Assembly: GCF_900112195.1 (NCBI RefSeq)
Contig: NZ_FOKR01000002.1
Location: forward strand, 740,833 to 804,832
From: Butyrivibrio sp. YAB3001
GTDB taxonomy: Bacteria; Bacillota; Clostridia; Lachnospirales; Lachnospiraceae
Direction of reading: 5' to 3'
DNA length: 64,000 nt
Below the pieces are notes generated by a model that worked only from the letters and a program-made list of their open reading frames with translations, made no database searches and had not been told where the DNA came from. Below are positions 53,190-62,179 of this stretch, one piece after another; position 1 is the stretch's first letter, and each line of letters starts with the position of its first letter. Made by a program: the position numbers and the translations under genes.

Positions 53190-54211
53190 GGATTCACCTC
53201 CTCAAATCTTTGAAGGAACTTCTCAATCCACTTATTCTTGCTATTCATAACGCGAAATTTATCCGTTCCTATGTACGGAATTTCATCACTGGAAATGACA
53301 AGCTTTGAGCCTTCCACATCCTTTCTTACGGAACGTCTCCCAAGATCACTTGCCATATAAAGCTGCGCATCCTTTGATGTCAGAAAATCCACAAATCTCT
53401 CCGCATTGGATATTCTTTTTGATTTTTTGCTGATATAAATGCCATCTGGCGTTGAAAGAACTCCCTCGTCCATATAGACTATACGGATATGCTTATCCTT
53501 TTTTATCATAGTAACAGCTGCTTCTTCAAAGGTAAGTCCCACCTTGAATTTCCCATCTGCCACACCGTAATACACTTCAGATGAGTTATCAAGCAGTTTT
53601 CCATCAAGGTTATTGATCAGTTTTTTTACGTAATCCCAACCATTTTCGGGATCCCCTTTTCCCATGGCATACAGCATGTTTACAAGATGTTCAAATGCAG
53701 ATGAGGATTTAAGCGGATTTGCATAAGCAATCTGCCCCTTAAGAAGAGGGTTCAGCAGATCATCGTACCCTTCCACCTTAATATCCCCGATAATATCCGA
53801 ATTTACTATAATAACGCTTGGAACATCAGAAAAACAGGTGAATTCTCCTTCCACAGTCTTAAACTGTTCCTTGAAAATCGCCCTGTTCAGAGTCTTATAT
53901 GAAAAGAAATAATCTTTATATGAACCTACTGCAAGAAGTGATCCGCCCCATAATACATCCACATCCTCATCTGTAGTAATCTTCTCTATCGCATCGGTTG
54001 TACCACAGCTGATGAGATTCACAGATATTCCTGTCTCATTCTCAAACTCCTGCATAAGAGGAGTCATAAATTCAATAGGATTGGGCGAAACCACCACAAG
54101 ACTATTATCATCAGGATCACTATCATTTCTTGTGTTTACACTAACGCCCCAAAATACCGCAAACACCGCAATTACCAGAATTATTGGCAAAACTGTCATT
54201 ACTTTTTTCAT
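53186..54211 (-). CDS. Membrane-anchored sensor binding protein (HptA-like)
   Basis: 341 residues from the ATG at 54211. A hydrophobic N-terminus (VLPIILVIAVFAVFWGVSV) with no lipobox Cys suggests an uncleaved anchor. The binding domain begins LVVVSPNPIEFMTPLMQEFE and includes DVDVLWGGSLLAVGSYKD and ISNAERFVDFLTSKDAQLYM, close in type to the importer's binding lipoprotein but a different gene. No permease or ATPase is adjacent; a kinase overlaps it instead. This is the arrangement of HptA, a glucose-6-phosphate sensor component in Staphylococcus. Ligand is inferred. Confidence 0.85.
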   Translation of the reverse strand: MKKVMTVLPIILVIAVFAVFWGVSVNTRNDSDPDDNSLVVVSPNPIEFMTPLMQEFENETGISVNLISCGTTDAIEKITTDEDVDVLWGGSLLAVGSYKDYFFSYKTLNRAIFKEQFKTVEGEFTCFSDVPSVIIVNSDIIGDIKVEGYDDLLNPLLKGQIAYANPLKSSSAFEHLVNMLYAMGKGDPENGWDYVKKLINNLDGKLLDNSSEVYYGVADGKFKVGLTFEEAAVTMIKKDKHIRIVYMDEGVLSTPDGIYISKKSKRISNAERFVDFLTSKDAQLYMASDLGRRSVRKDVEGSKLVISSDEIPYIGTDKFRVMNSKNKWIEKFLQRFEEVNP

Positions 54212-54270
54212 ACATTTACTTCCCAAAACATCAAGCAGACTGAAAGCCACTTATTTTCGCGCTTTCTACC

Positions 54271-54307
54271 AGAAAAAAACGAAAGAAGTTGTTATTACAC
54301 AACTTCT
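54271..54307 (-). terminator. Terminator of the zinc-ribbon gene
   Basis: AGAAGTTGT (54284-54292) and ACAACTTCT (54299-54307), 9 perfect pairs; the minus strand continues TTTCGTTTTTTTC. It separates this gene from the sensor operon. Confidence 0.85.
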
Positions 54308-54333
54308 CTCTAAACATCTTAACACATTTCGTG

Positions 54334-54558
54334 TTACTTCACCCTATTCTTATTTGCCAAATTTTCACAATCAGGCGGAGAATTTATCAGATCATTATTT
54401 CTGACTTTGCAGGACACATTTCTGCAGGTACGGCACCTGAAAGTCACAGAATTGCCATACATCTTTTTGCAACTAAGAGAACAAAACGCATACTTTCCCT
54501 TCTTTGCAGTGAATTCTCTTCCACAATTTACGCATAAACGCTTTACGTTACGTGCCAA
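54334..54558 (-). CDS. Small zinc-ribbon protein
   Basis: 74 residues from a TTG at 54558 with AAGGA nine bases upstream. A longer frame starts at 54636 but contains the promoter -10, so the TTG is preferred. Two Cys sets are visible: CVNCGREFTAKKGKYAFCSLSC and RCRTCRNVSC (first set split as CVNC and CSLSC), a double zinc-finger layout, with a basic tail NKNRVK. The family is not recognised. Nucleic-acid binding is likely but inferred. Confidence 0.65.
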   Translation of the reverse strand: MARNVKRLCVNCGREFTAKKGKYAFCSLSCKKMYGNSVTFRCRTCRNVSCKVRNNDLINSPPDCENLANKNRVK

Positions 54559-54612
54559 TTTATCACATCCTTTTTTTGCTTCAAAAAGCCATTGATGGGT
54601 AGATTTGTTATC

Positions 54613-54621
54613 ATTATAGCA
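54613..54621 (-). promoter_or_regulatory. Extended -10 of the zinc-ribbon gene
   Basis: The minus strand reads TGCTATAAT. It lies 55 nt before the TTG start and inside the longer alternative frame. Confidence 0.6.
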
Positions 54622-54688
54622 AACATATTGTAACAAATTAGCATGAACTTTATGTTAATATGCTATTAAAATAAAATTAAATAGCATT

Positions 54689-56386
54689 TCATTTCCCCTC
54701 TGTCAGCATATCAAATGTCACACCGTATCTTTTGGCGATGTCATTTGCATAGGACATTCCCTCAGGTGGCGCAACTTTAATGGAGTATGAACGCTCACTA
54801 CCCTGATTTAGTACAATAAGGGATGCTGCCTTGAACTTAGATGCATCTGCATTTATTTCATCTATGTCATAAGCAAGCTTGTGCATATGAGTGTTGTAAA
54901 TGGTCCGGATTCCCTTTTGTAATATTGCCTTTATACAGTCCTTGGCAATGAAAAAGCCTTCTTCAAAAGAGGTTGTTGAAAATGTCTCATTCAAAAGAAA
55001 AAGACTGTCTTTTGTTGCATTATCGTACATGTCCTTAAATCTCTTGCATTCTTCGCCAAGACGTCCCAGGTCAAGAGTCTTATCCTCATCTGCGGGAAAA
55101 TGCGTGTAAATGGCATCTACAGGTCTATAAGAAAAAGATATTCCCGGGACATATATTCCACCCTGAGCAAGAAAATATAGCTGACCTATAGCCTGAGTAA
55201 TTGTTGTCTTACCACCACGGTTTGCGCCGGTAAGAATATATAACCACAGGTCGTCTGTGAACCTAAGGCTATTAAGAACTATATCACTAAAAGAAATTCC
55301 ACCATTTTCGATGAGTTTGAGATTGTATACTCCTTTGGCATCCATTGCAAGGGATGTATCAGCTTCTTTACATATCTCCGGTTTGCAAAATAAGAATCCT
55401 TTTTCTGAAAGTTTTTCTATAAATTCAGCCCAGCGGATATAATAGATGAATTCAGGCATAAGGTCAGTAATATCAGTAATTGCAAGCATTGCATATTTGC
55501 CAAGGACTTCTCTTAGGTGTCTTACAGTTTTACTAAGAAGTCTTCCTGCAACTTCATCCATGTAGTTTGTTATTCCGCGTTCACTTTCCTCCCCTTCCGG
55601 AATATGCCTGAGGCTCATAAGTGCAAGTGGGCTAAATGCAGGAATCACAAAATCCTTATCATTAGTTATTTTTCCCTTTATTGTAAATTCATCAAATCTA
55701 TAAGAACCGTCCCAATCTGCATCTTTATTTATGGAATCACCTGTCACTTTATCTATAAAATGGCTAACGATATGAGACTTGCTAAAAGGCTTACTGTTTA
55801 TGGAAATCACTCCCAGATCAGTTGCTTCAAAACGTTCATTTAAGTTGATGCCGACAGTTACACTCTTTAGATTGCCGGTATTTGCTTTCAAATCCTTAAT
55901 ATCTTTTTTTAGTGCATCAAGAGCATTATCCTCATAAATATGATTGACATAATCCCTTAGCCTGTTAAGGCCTTCAGAATGAATATCAGTTTCTGCAAGA
56001 CAAGCATGAATCGCTTCTATACACTCTATATAATCTCTTATCTCTTCAAGTCTGTGTAGCAAGTCCCAAACACCCGGCTCATGCTCATGATCTCGTTTAA
56101 AGCTCCCGAACTCACGCAAAAAGTTGATGCGATCAAAAAGTTTTAGCAAAGTGTCGCGCATTTTTTTATTCTTATAAATATCATCAAAAACATCTGCGCG
56201 ATATCCGGCATTGAACGGATCAGCAGCCATCATTTTCATGACATTCATTATATAAATGCGCTCATTTTCTAAAGTTGAAAGCTTTTTTACAATGACATCC
56301 ATTCCTATATCGTGAATGGTGATGTCACTTAATGTCTTAAAATTCAAAGTCTGGTCCGGAAAGAGCAGACTAATTTTTTCTCCCAT
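54689..56386 (-). CDS. MutS-like ATPase with altered Walker B
   Basis: 565 residues. The C-terminal MutS ATPase domain has Walker A ILTGANRGGKTTITQAIGQ (~385-400), then SLFLLNETFSTTSFEEG in place of the usual LLxDExGxGT(S/T), so the Walker B Asp is Asn. The clamp/lever region is present, but the mismatch-reading N-terminal domain of MutS1 and the Smr domain of MutS2 are not. Such proteins are annotated as DNA mismatch repair ATPases in Lachnospiraceae, but a repair role is unproven. Monocistronic; GGGGG precedes the ATG. Confidence 0.82.
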   Translation of the reverse strand: MGEKISLLFPDQTLNFKTLSDITIHDIGMDVIVKKLSTLENERIYIMNVMKMMAADPFNAGYRADVFDDIYKNKKMRDTLLKLFDRINFLREFGSFKRDHEHEPGVWDLLHRLEEIRDYIECIEAIHACLAETDIHSEGLNRLRDYVNHIYEDNALDALKKDIKDLKANTGNLKSVTVGINLNERFEATDLGVISINSKPFSKSHIVSHFIDKVTGDSINKDADWDGSYRFDEFTIKGKITNDKDFVIPAFSPLALMSLRHIPEGEESERGITNYMDEVAGRLLSKTVRHLREVLGKYAMLAITDITDLMPEFIYYIRWAEFIEKLSEKGFLFCKPEICKEADTSLAMDAKGVYNLKLIENGGISFSDIVLNSLRFTDDLWLYILTGANRGGKTTITQAIGQLYFLAQGGIYVPGISFSYRPVDAIYTHFPADEDKTLDLGRLGEECKRFKDMYDNATKDSLFLLNETFSTTSFEEGFFIAKDCIKAILQKGIRTIYNTHMHKLAYDIDEINADASKFKAASLIVLNQGSERSYSIKVAPPEGMSYANDIAKRYGVTFDMLTEGK

Positions 56387-56421
56387 AATACCCCCAAAAA
56401 CAATTTGTTATACGTGAATCA

Positions 56422-56471
56422 ATTTTCTCACAAAATATGCAGTACAGTGTGCTTTTTTGTCTGAATAATAA
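56422..56471 (-). repeat. 50-bp dispersed repeat, TTACTGTT family
   Basis: The minus strand starts TTATTATTCAGACAAAAAAG and ends TTTTGTGAGAAAAT, aligning end to end with 6202-6251. It lies just upstream of the MutS-like gene, and a candidate TATAAC -10 follows it. Confidence 0.6.
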
Positions 56472-56497
56472 CAATTATAACATCTATCGAATCCTAT

Positions 56498-56525
56498 TTG
56501 TTTATATTTTAACATGTGTTATAAT
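56498..56525 (+). promoter_or_regulatory. Promoter of aroK
   Basis: TTGTTT (56498-56503), 16 nt, and a perfect TATAAT (56520-56525) preceded by TG. Leader of about 80 nt. Confidence 0.65.
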
Positions 56526-56614
56526 CCATAACGTAACCGCAAATGTACTGTTTTTATATATGACAGGAATTTGATATTGAAAAAGCAAGTATTCTTGCTA
56601 ACGATAGGAAAAGA

Positions 56615-57115
56615 ATGAAAAAAGATAACATTATTTTGATTGGAATGCCGGCAGCCGGAAAGAGCACTGTTGGAGTAATATTGGCTAAGATATTGGGATA
56701 CAATTTCGTTGATTCAGATCTTGTTATTCAGGAAAAAGAAGGCAGAAAACTTGCTCAGATCATAGAAGCTGAAGGCGTAGACGGATTCATAGATATAGAA
56801 AACCGCATCAATCAGGGAATTGAGGTAGAAAAAAGTGTCATTTCCACAGGCGGAAGTGTTGTCTATGGAAAAGAAGCTATGGAGCATTATAAGAACATCG
56901 GAAAAATCGTATACCTTAAAGTTGATATGGATATCCTCACAAAGCGCCTAAAAAATATGAAACAGCGCGGAGTTGTAATGAAAGACGGACAGTCACTCAT
57001 TTCTTTATACAACGAAAGAAGCGTTCTCTATGAGAAATATGCTGATATCACTATTGAGGAAGGCAATGACACTATGGAAGAGGTTGTTGCAAAACTGCTG
57101 GCTGCGCTATCATAA
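56615..57115 (+). CDS. aroK: Shikimate kinase
   Basis: 166 residues. P-loop GMPAAGKSTVG at ~10-20, the shikimate-binding FVDSDLVIQ, EAEGVDGFIDIEN (usual Arg of FRxxE replaced by Ile-Asp context), and VISTGGSVVY. It phosphorylates shikimate in aromatic amino acid synthesis. TAGGA precedes the ATG. The Arg that normally contacts shikimate in the FRxxE motif is not obvious, so a related small-molecule kinase cannot be excluded. Single gene, convergent with tpiA. Confidence 0.82.
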   Translation: MKKDNIILIGMPAAGKSTVGVILAKILGYNFVDSDLVIQEKEGRKLAQIIEAEGVDGFIDIENRINQGIEVEKSVISTGGSVVYGKEAMEHYKNIGKIVYLKVDMDILTKRLKNMKQRGVVMKDGQSLISLYNERSVLYEKYADITIEEGNDTMEEVVAKLLAALS

Positions 57116-57211
57116 CTTCTAAAGGGCTGTTCTCCTGTGCTCTGCTTTGTGGAAACCGTCTTGGAATCGCAAAGAGCCTTGCTCCAATCCAGTACCTTAT
57201 TCGATTTTTGC

Positions 57212-57326
57212 AATCGAGTAGGCTGACTCCTACTCGATTTCGCACACGAACATTCCGCATTTCATGCTCCATGTTCTTACGACCGGCAAATGAATTTGTA
57301 TGCAAGCATCCATTCGCTTGCCGGTC
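57212..57326. repeat. Three-hairpin array between aroK and tpiA
   Basis: Hairpin 1: AATCGAGTAGG (57212-57222) with 57229-57239, 11 perfect pairs. Hairpin 2: GAACAT (57248-57253) with ATGTTC (57271-57276) enclosing GCAT/ATGC. Hairpin 3: 57281-57326, GACCGGCAA paired with TTGCCGGTC, apex ATGCAAGCAT. Same order and apex as 24981-25129. Confidence 0.6.
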
Positions 57327-57335
57327 TTGTGCTAC

Positions 57336-57370
57336 AAAAAGAGACGGGTTCAAATGAATCCGTCTCTTTT
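57336..57370. terminator. Bidirectional terminator between aroK and tpiA
   Basis: AAAAAGAGACGG (57336-57347) pairs with CCGTCTCTTTT (57360-57370). T-runs follow in both directions, so it serves the convergent genes. Confidence 0.88.
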
Positions 57371-57393
57371 CATGTATAATTTGAACTTAAGAT

Positions 57394-58140
57394 TTAAGCG
57401 TTGACGATCTTGCCAAAATCTGGCTTCAAGCTTGCGCCGCCGATAAGTCCACCATCGATGTTAGGCTTTGAAAGAAGTTCAGCAGCATTGCCAGCGTTCA
57501 TAGATCCGCCATACTGAATACGAACTTCATCTGCTGTAGCCTGATCATAAAGCTTAGCAATAAGCTCACGGATAAGTCCGCAAACTTCTTCAGCCTGATC
57601 TGCTGTAGCTGTTTCGCCTGTTCCGATAGCCCAGATAGGCTCGTAAGCGATAACAAGCTTCTTTACCTGATCAGCAGTTACTCCATCAAGATCCCAAGTG
57701 ATCTGTCTTTCAATCCACTCCTTGTAAGTATCAGCCTTACGAAGTGCAAGAGATTCACCACAGCAAAGGATAGGTGTAAGACCTGAAGCAAATGCCTTCT
57801 TAACCTTCTGGTTGATAAGGATATCATTCTCACCGAAGATATCTCTTCTCTCTGAGTGTCCAATGATAACATACTCAACACCTGCATCCTTAAGCATAGG
57901 AGCAGAAATTTCACCTGTGAAAGCGCCACTGTCTACAATGTAGAAATTCTCAGCACCAACATGTACGTTTGTGCCCTTAACTGCCTCAACTACAGGTACG
58001 ATATCGATAGCCGGTACGCAGTAAACTACGTCAACAGCATCATTCTTTACTAAATCTTTAAGCTCTGCGCAAAGAGCTACTGCCTCACTGGGAGTCTTGT
58101 TCATTTTCCAGTTTCCGGCGATAATTCTTCTTCTTGCCAT
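57394..58140 (-). CDS. tpiA: Triosephosphate isomerase
   Basis: 248 residues from the ATG at 58140 (GGAGGAATAAA upstream). Catalytic residues are visible: Lys in AGNWKMNK, His in [10 protein letters not shown], and Glu in [15 protein letters not shown]; the phosphate loop GGSMNAGNA is intact. It interconverts DHAP and glyceraldehyde 3-phosphate in glycolysis. Last of gap-pgk-tpiA, separated from pgk by 230 nt holding a hairpin, so separate control is possible. Confidence 0.97.
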   Translation of the reverse strand: MARRRIIAGNWKMNKTPSEAVALCAELKDLVKNDAVDVVYCVPAIDIVPVVEAVKGTNVHVGAENFYIVDSGAFTGEISAPMLKDAGVEYVIIGHSERRDIFGENDILINQKVKKAFASGLTPILCCGESLALRKADTYKEWIERQITWDLDGVTADQVKKLVIAYEPIWAIGTGETATADQAEEVCGLIRELIAKLYDQATADEVRIQYGGSMNAGNAAELLSKPNIDGGLIGGASLKPDFGKIVNA

Positions 58141-58209
58141 TTTATTCCTCCTAGATACTACGCTCCACAACAGGTATGATCTCTACGATGCACACTTCCG
58201 TTCCATCTC

Positions 58210-58286
58210 AAACGCAAGAGTACTAAGTCAGCACAATACGCAGACTAAGTACTCGCGTTTTCAAAGGGCATCTATGAGACCATATC
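58210..58286. other. Hairpins in the pgk-tpiA gap
   Basis: AAACGC (58210-58215) with GCGTTT (58255-58260), and GAGTACT with AGTACTC plus AGTC/GACT inside, form an interrupted stem of about 17 pairs. A smaller stem follows near 58266-58286. No T-run, so an mRNA processing or stability role is more likely than termination. Confidence 0.45.
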
Positions 58287-58370
58287 CTTTATGTTTCGCT
58301 CACTCATTATGTAAAAATATATGCTCTAACTACAATTAGTTAGCAATCATCATCTTACGCCGCTGCCATA

Positions 58371-59606
58371 TTATTTATCGTCTGCTGCAACTACGCCTGG
58401 AAGAGCCTTGCCTTCAAGGAACTCAAGAGAAGCGCCGCCACCTGTTGAAATGTGGCTCATCTTATCAGCGAAACCAAGCTGGTTAACAGCTGCTGCACTA
58501 TCACCACCACCGATGATTGTTGTAGCTTCTGTCTCAGCAAGAGCCTTAGCTACAGCCTTTGTGCCTTCTGCAAGAACAGGGTTCTCGAATACGCCCATAG
58601 GTCCGTTCCAAACAACTGTCTTAGCTGACTTAACAGCATCTGCGAAGAGTTCACGTGTCTTTGTTCCGATATCAAGACCTTCCTTATCAGCAGGAATCTT
58701 TGTAGATTCAACAATTGCTGTCTCGATGTCAGGATTGTCGATAGGATCTGGGAATCCAGCAGAAACAACTGTATCAACAGGAAGAAGAAGTGTCTTGCCG
58801 TTAGCCTTAGCCTTGTCAAGCATCTCCTTGCAGTAATCAAGCTTAGTGTCATCTACGAGAGACTTACCAACTTCATAGCCCTGAGCCTTAAGGAATGTGA
58901 ATGCCATACCACCACCGATGATAAGTGTATCGCACTTCTCAAGAAGGTTAGAAATAACGTTGAGCTTATCAGCAACCTTAGCGCCACCAAGAATAGCTAC
59001 GAAAGGTCTTACAGGATTCTCAACTGCATTTCCAAGGAAGTCGATTTCCTTCTGCATAAGATATCCAACAGCGTTGTTTCCGCCCTTTTCTGTGATGAAC
59101 TTTGTAACAACTGCTACAGAAGCGTGTGCTCTGTGAGCTGAACCAAATGCATCGCATACATAATCATCAGCAAGATCAGCAAGCTCTTTTGCGAAAGCTT
59201 CTCCAGCTTCCTGTGGCTTTGTCTCCTCTTTGCCTCTGAAACGTGTATTCTGAAGAAGAACAACATCTCCCTCGTTCATAGCTTCAACTGCTGCTGTTGC
59301 ATCAGCGCCTGTTACATTATAATCAGCAACGAACTTAACGTCCTTGCCAAGCTTCTCTGAAAGTCTCTTAGCTACAGGAGCAAGTGATTCACCCTCGTTA
59401 GGACCATTTTTAACTTTTCCAAGATGTGAGCAAAGGATAACCTTTCCACCATCATCAACAAGCTTCTTGATTGTAGGAAGAGCTGCTACGATTCTTGTCT
59501 CGTCTGTGATCTCACCGTTCTTAAGAGGTACGTTGAAATCGCAACGAACAAGTACACGTCTGCCCTTTACGTTGATGTCATCTACTGACTTTTTGTTTAA
59601 AGACAT
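58371..59606 (-). CDS. pgk: Phosphoglycerate kinase
   Basis: 411 residues, normal length. [56 protein letters not shown], and the C-terminal [11 protein letters not shown] and GGGDSAAAV are diagnostic. It makes ATP from 1,3-bisphosphoglycerate. AGGAGG precedes the ATG. A terminator hairpin lies between gap and pgk, and a TATAAT just after it may allow separate initiation. Confidence 0.97.
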   Translation of the reverse strand: MSLNKKSVDDINVKGRRVLVRCDFNVPLKNGEITDETRIVAALPTIKKLVDDGGKVILCSHLGKVKNGPNEGESLAPVAKRLSEKLGKDVKFVADYNVTGADATAAVEAMNEGDVVLLQNTRFRGKEETKPQEAGEAFAKELADLADDYVCDAFGSAHRAHASVAVVTKFITEKGGNNAVGYLMQKEIDFLGNAVENPVRPFVAILGGAKVADKLNVISNLLEKCDTLIIGGGMAFTFLKAQGYEVGKSLVDDTKLDYCKEMLDKAKANGKTLLLPVDTVVSAGFPDPIDNPDIETAIVESTKIPADKEGLDIGTKTRELFADAVKSAKTVVWNGPMGVFENPVLAEGTKAVAKALAETEATTIIGGGDSAAAVNQLGFADKMSHISTGGGASLEFLEGKALPGVVAADDK

Positions 59607-59635
59607 TTTGTTTTCCTCCTGGGATTATATTAAAA

Positions 59636-59674
59636 GATTAAAAAGAGGGCCAGGTCCTAACGGACCGGACCCTC
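59636..59674 (-). terminator. Terminator between gap and pgk
   Basis: GAGGGCCAGGTCC (59645-59657) pairs with GGACCGGACCCTC (59662-59674) with one or two mismatches; the minus strand continues TTTTTAATC. Probably makes gap the most abundant glycolytic message here. Confidence 0.85.
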
Positions 59675-59709
59675 AAAAAGTACATTTAAGATAGGTTCTT
59701 TAAAAAGAA

Positions 59710-60735
59710 TTATTTAACGAACTTCTCGAAGTACTTGATTGTTCTAACCATCTGTGATGTGTATGAGTTCTCGTTGTCATACCATGAAACAACCTGAACT
59801 TCATAGAGGCCATCGCCGATAGCTGTAACCATTGTCTGTGTAGCATCGAAAAGTGAACCATATGTCATTCCAACGATATCTGAAGATACGATTTCATCCT
59901 CGTTGTATCCGAATGTCTCAGGATCAGAAGCCTTCTTCATAGCTTCGTTGATTGCTTCCTTAGTGATTTCCTTGTCAGACTTAACAACTGCGAAAAGAAG
60001 AGTTGTTGATCCTGTAGGAACAGGTACTCTCTGAGCAGCGCCGATGAGCTTGCCGTTAAGTTCAGGAATAACAAGACCGATAGCCTTTGCAGCACCTGTT
60101 GAGTTAGGAACGATGTTAACAGCGCCTGCACGTGCTCTTCTAAGGTCACCCTTTCTCTGAGGTCCGTCAAGGATCATCTGATCACCTGTGTAAGCATGGA
60201 TTGTTGCCATGATACCAGACTGGATAGGTGCGAAGTCGTTAAGAGCCTTAGCCATAGGTGCAAGACAGTTTGTTGTGCAAGATGCAGCTGAAATGATGTT
60301 GTCATCTGCTGTAAGTGTCTCGTGGTTAACGTTATATACGATTGTAGGAAGATCATTTCCTGCAGGAGCAGAAATAACAACCTTCTTAGCACCAGCGTTG
60401 ATGTGTGCCTGAGCTTTAGCCTTTGATGTGTAGAATCCTGTACACTCAAGAACTACGTCTACACCAATCTTGCCCCAAGGAAGATTATTAGCATCAGCCT
60501 CCTTGTAGATTTCAATCTCTTTACCATTTACTGTGATTGAGTGATCGCTGAAAGATACCTTGTCAGCATATTTGTACTTGCCCTGTGATGAATCATACTT
60601 AAGAAGGTGTGCAAGCATCTTAGGATCTGTAAGATCGTTGATTGCTACGATCTCTGTTCCTTCGTGCTCAAACATCTGTCTGAATGCAAGACGACCGATA
60701 CGGCCAAAACCATTGATTGCTACTTTAACTGCCAT
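59710..60735 (-). CDS. gap: Glyceraldehyde-3-phosphate dehydrogenase
   Basis: 341 residues. NAD-binding [12 protein letters not shown] at the N-terminus, the catalytic Cys in [13 protein letters not shown], and the conserved [16 protein letters not shown]. It oxidises glyceraldehyde 3-phosphate to 1,3-bisphosphoglycerate. AGGAGG precedes the ATG. It leads the glycolytic cluster gap-pgk-tpiA and has its own promoter with an overlapping inverted repeat. Confidence 0.97.
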   Translation of the reverse strand: MAVKVAINGFGRIGRLAFRQMFEHEGTEIVAINDLTDPKMLAHLLKYDSSQGKYKYADKVSFSDHSITVNGKEIEIYKEADANNLPWGKIGVDVVLECTGFYTSKAKAQAHINAGAKKVVISAPAGNDLPTIVYNVNHETLTADDNIISAASCTTNCLAPMAKALNDFAPIQSGIMATIHAYTGDQMILDGPQRKGDLRRARAGAVNIVPNSTGAAKAIGLVIPELNGKLIGAAQRVPVPTGSTTLLFAVVKSDKEITKEAINEAMKKASDPETFGYNEDEIVSSDIVGMTYGSLFDATQTMVTAIGDGLYEVQVVSWYDNENSYTSQMVRTIKYFEKFVK

Positions 60736-60784
60736 TTTAAGTTCCTCCTAAAATGAATTTATAATTGATTGCTGTTACATATCA

Positions 60785-60845
60785 TTAGAATTGATAATTT
60801 TTTATCAGCAATTCTAATTCTAATAAAATTTCTGTCATAAATCAA
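60785..60845 (-). promoter_or_regulatory. Promoter and inverted repeat of gap
   Basis: On the minus strand TTGATT (60840-60845), 17 nt, TAGAAT (60817-60822). An inverted repeat TTAGAATTGATAA (60785-60797) with 60802-60817 (one 3-nt bulge) abuts the -10 and would span the start site, a typical repressor site position; it could also fold at the mRNA 5' end. The remainder of the gene-free stretch 60736-61138 is AT-rich and shows only the plus-strand promoter at 61089. Confidence 0.55.
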
Positions 60846-61088
60846 GTAAGAATAATAAAAAATGCAAGATTATTTAATACTTTCACGCTATTCAAGGCCG
60901 ATAGTAGTATAATACAACCTATAAATGAATATTGCCTTGCCATTTTATAAAATTATTATAAAAAAAGAAAAAACATTGGATAAAATAACTCTTTTTCTAC
61001 TCTATTTTCTAAAATTTGTGTCGATATAAAGATAATTCTTTTCACTTTGGCAGCATCAAAACAGATATTCAAATTAATAGAAAATTGA

Positions 61089-61116
61089 TTGAAACATTTC
61101 GTTTTTTTCCAATAAT
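61089..61116 (+). promoter_or_regulatory. Promoter of the PHP phosphatase gene
   Basis: TTGAAA (61089-61094), 16 nt, AATAAT (61111-61116), giving a leader of about 16 nt that still holds the AAAGG ribosome binding site. Confidence 0.55.
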
Positions 61117-61138
61117 ACTAAACAAAGAAAGGTTCAAA

Positions 61139-61963
61139 ATGACTACAAAATTACCCGCAGATTACCACCTTCACACTCACCACTCAGGTGATAGCAGCGC
61201 CCCAATGAAAGACATGATCGAGAGTGCGATTTCTCATGGTCTTGGTGAGATATGTTTTACTGAGCACATGGATATGGATTTTCCTGTCTTTAAAGATGTG
61301 CCCAAGGATACATTTACCCTTATCGTCCCGCCTTATCACGACGAAGTTTCTTTTTATCAGAATGAATATAAGGATAAGATAAACATAAAATACGGCGTGG
61401 AGCTTGGCCTTCAGCCTCAGATAAAAGACATCAACCGCAAATTCATAAATGACAACGATTTTGATTTTGTGATCGGATCCATCCACCTTGTGGATAAGAA
61501 AGATCCCTACTACTATCCTGATTACTGGGAAAAAGAAAATGAAGATCAGGTAATTGCCCGCTACTTTGAGCTGACAATTGAATGTCTGCAGGATTTTGAT
61601 GACTTCGATGTTCTTGGGCACCTGGATTATATCGTCCGCTACACTCCTTCTAAGGGAGCAAACTATTCTTATGATAAATATAAAGAACTAATCGATGAGA
61701 TCTTAAGAATAATTATCAAAAAAGGAAAAGGCCTGGACTTTAATTCGAAAGCTTTATTTTACGGTGGAAGTCCCAATCCAAATCCGGATATCTTAAGACG
61801 TTACAAAGAACTTGGAGGAGAGATAATCACCTTCGGTTCAGATGCCCATGTCCCTGAAGGCATAGCCGGCGCCTTTGATAAAATGCGTGACATTGCCCTC
61901 TCCTGCGGTTTCGATCACTACTACACTTATGAAAAAAAAACCCCCTCTGCTGTATTATTGTAA
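61139..61963 (+). CDS. PHP-domain histidinol-phosphatase (HisJ type)
   Basis: 274 residues from the ATG at 61139 with AAAGG six bases upstream; the longer in-frame start lacks a site. PHP metal motifs: DYHLHTHHSGDSSAP, CFTEHMDMDF, FVIGSIHLVDK, DVLGHLDYIVRY and TFGSDAHVPEG. HisJ-family enzymes dephosphorylate L-histidinol phosphate in histidine synthesis. No other his gene is present, so a different phosphate monoester is possible. Confidence 0.88.
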   Translation: MTTKLPADYHLHTHHSGDSSAPMKDMIESAISHGLGEICFTEHMDMDFPVFKDVPKDTFTLIVPPYHDEVSFYQNEYKDKINIKYGVELGLQPQIKDINRKFINDNDFDFVIGSIHLVDKKDPYYYPDYWEKENEDQVIARYFELTIECLQDFDDFDVLGHLDYIVRYTPSKGANYSYDKYKELIDEILRIIIKKGKGLDFNSKALFYGGSPNPNPDILRRYKELGGEIITFGSDAHVPEGIAGAFDKMRDIALSCGFDHYYTYEKKTPSAVLL

Positions 61964-61972
61964 AAACAATTA

Positions 61973-62035
61973 GTCAGTAATGCGCATTTCTCTTTTTTAT
62001 AAAAAATAAATCAAGGAGTATGCGTAGCTACTGAC
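61973..62035. other. Long inverted repeat between the PHP gene and the GGDEF gene
   Basis: GTCAGTA (61973-61979) and GCGCAT (61982-61987) pair with ATGCGT (62020-62025) and TACTGAC (62029-62035). The loop holds a nested TTTTTTATAAAAAA. No T-run after the stem and no c-di-GMP riboswitch features. Confidence 0.45.
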
Positions 62036-62179
62036 GTTATAAAATCTTAACTTTATTAGATTGTCTATATATAGTAAAATAAATATATGTAAATTCATTA
62101 ATTTAAGGTATCCTGCGAAGTCAGAATATCTTTTTACGATCATATTTAACACCTTAGTCTACTTGTTTGGAGGCACCTG

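Noticed and set aside
54559-54636. Longer start of the zinc-ribbon protein
   Set aside because: The extension contains the extended -10 promoter, and the TTG at 54558 has a well-spaced AAGGA.
57072-57353. 93-codon minus-strand frame after aroK
   Set aside because: It overlaps the aroK end and consists of hairpin arms; no start signal or recognisable domain.
61964-62179. c-di-GMP riboswitch before the GGDEF gene
   Set aside because: No GEMM-type consensus was seen; only an inverted repeat and AT-rich sequence are present.
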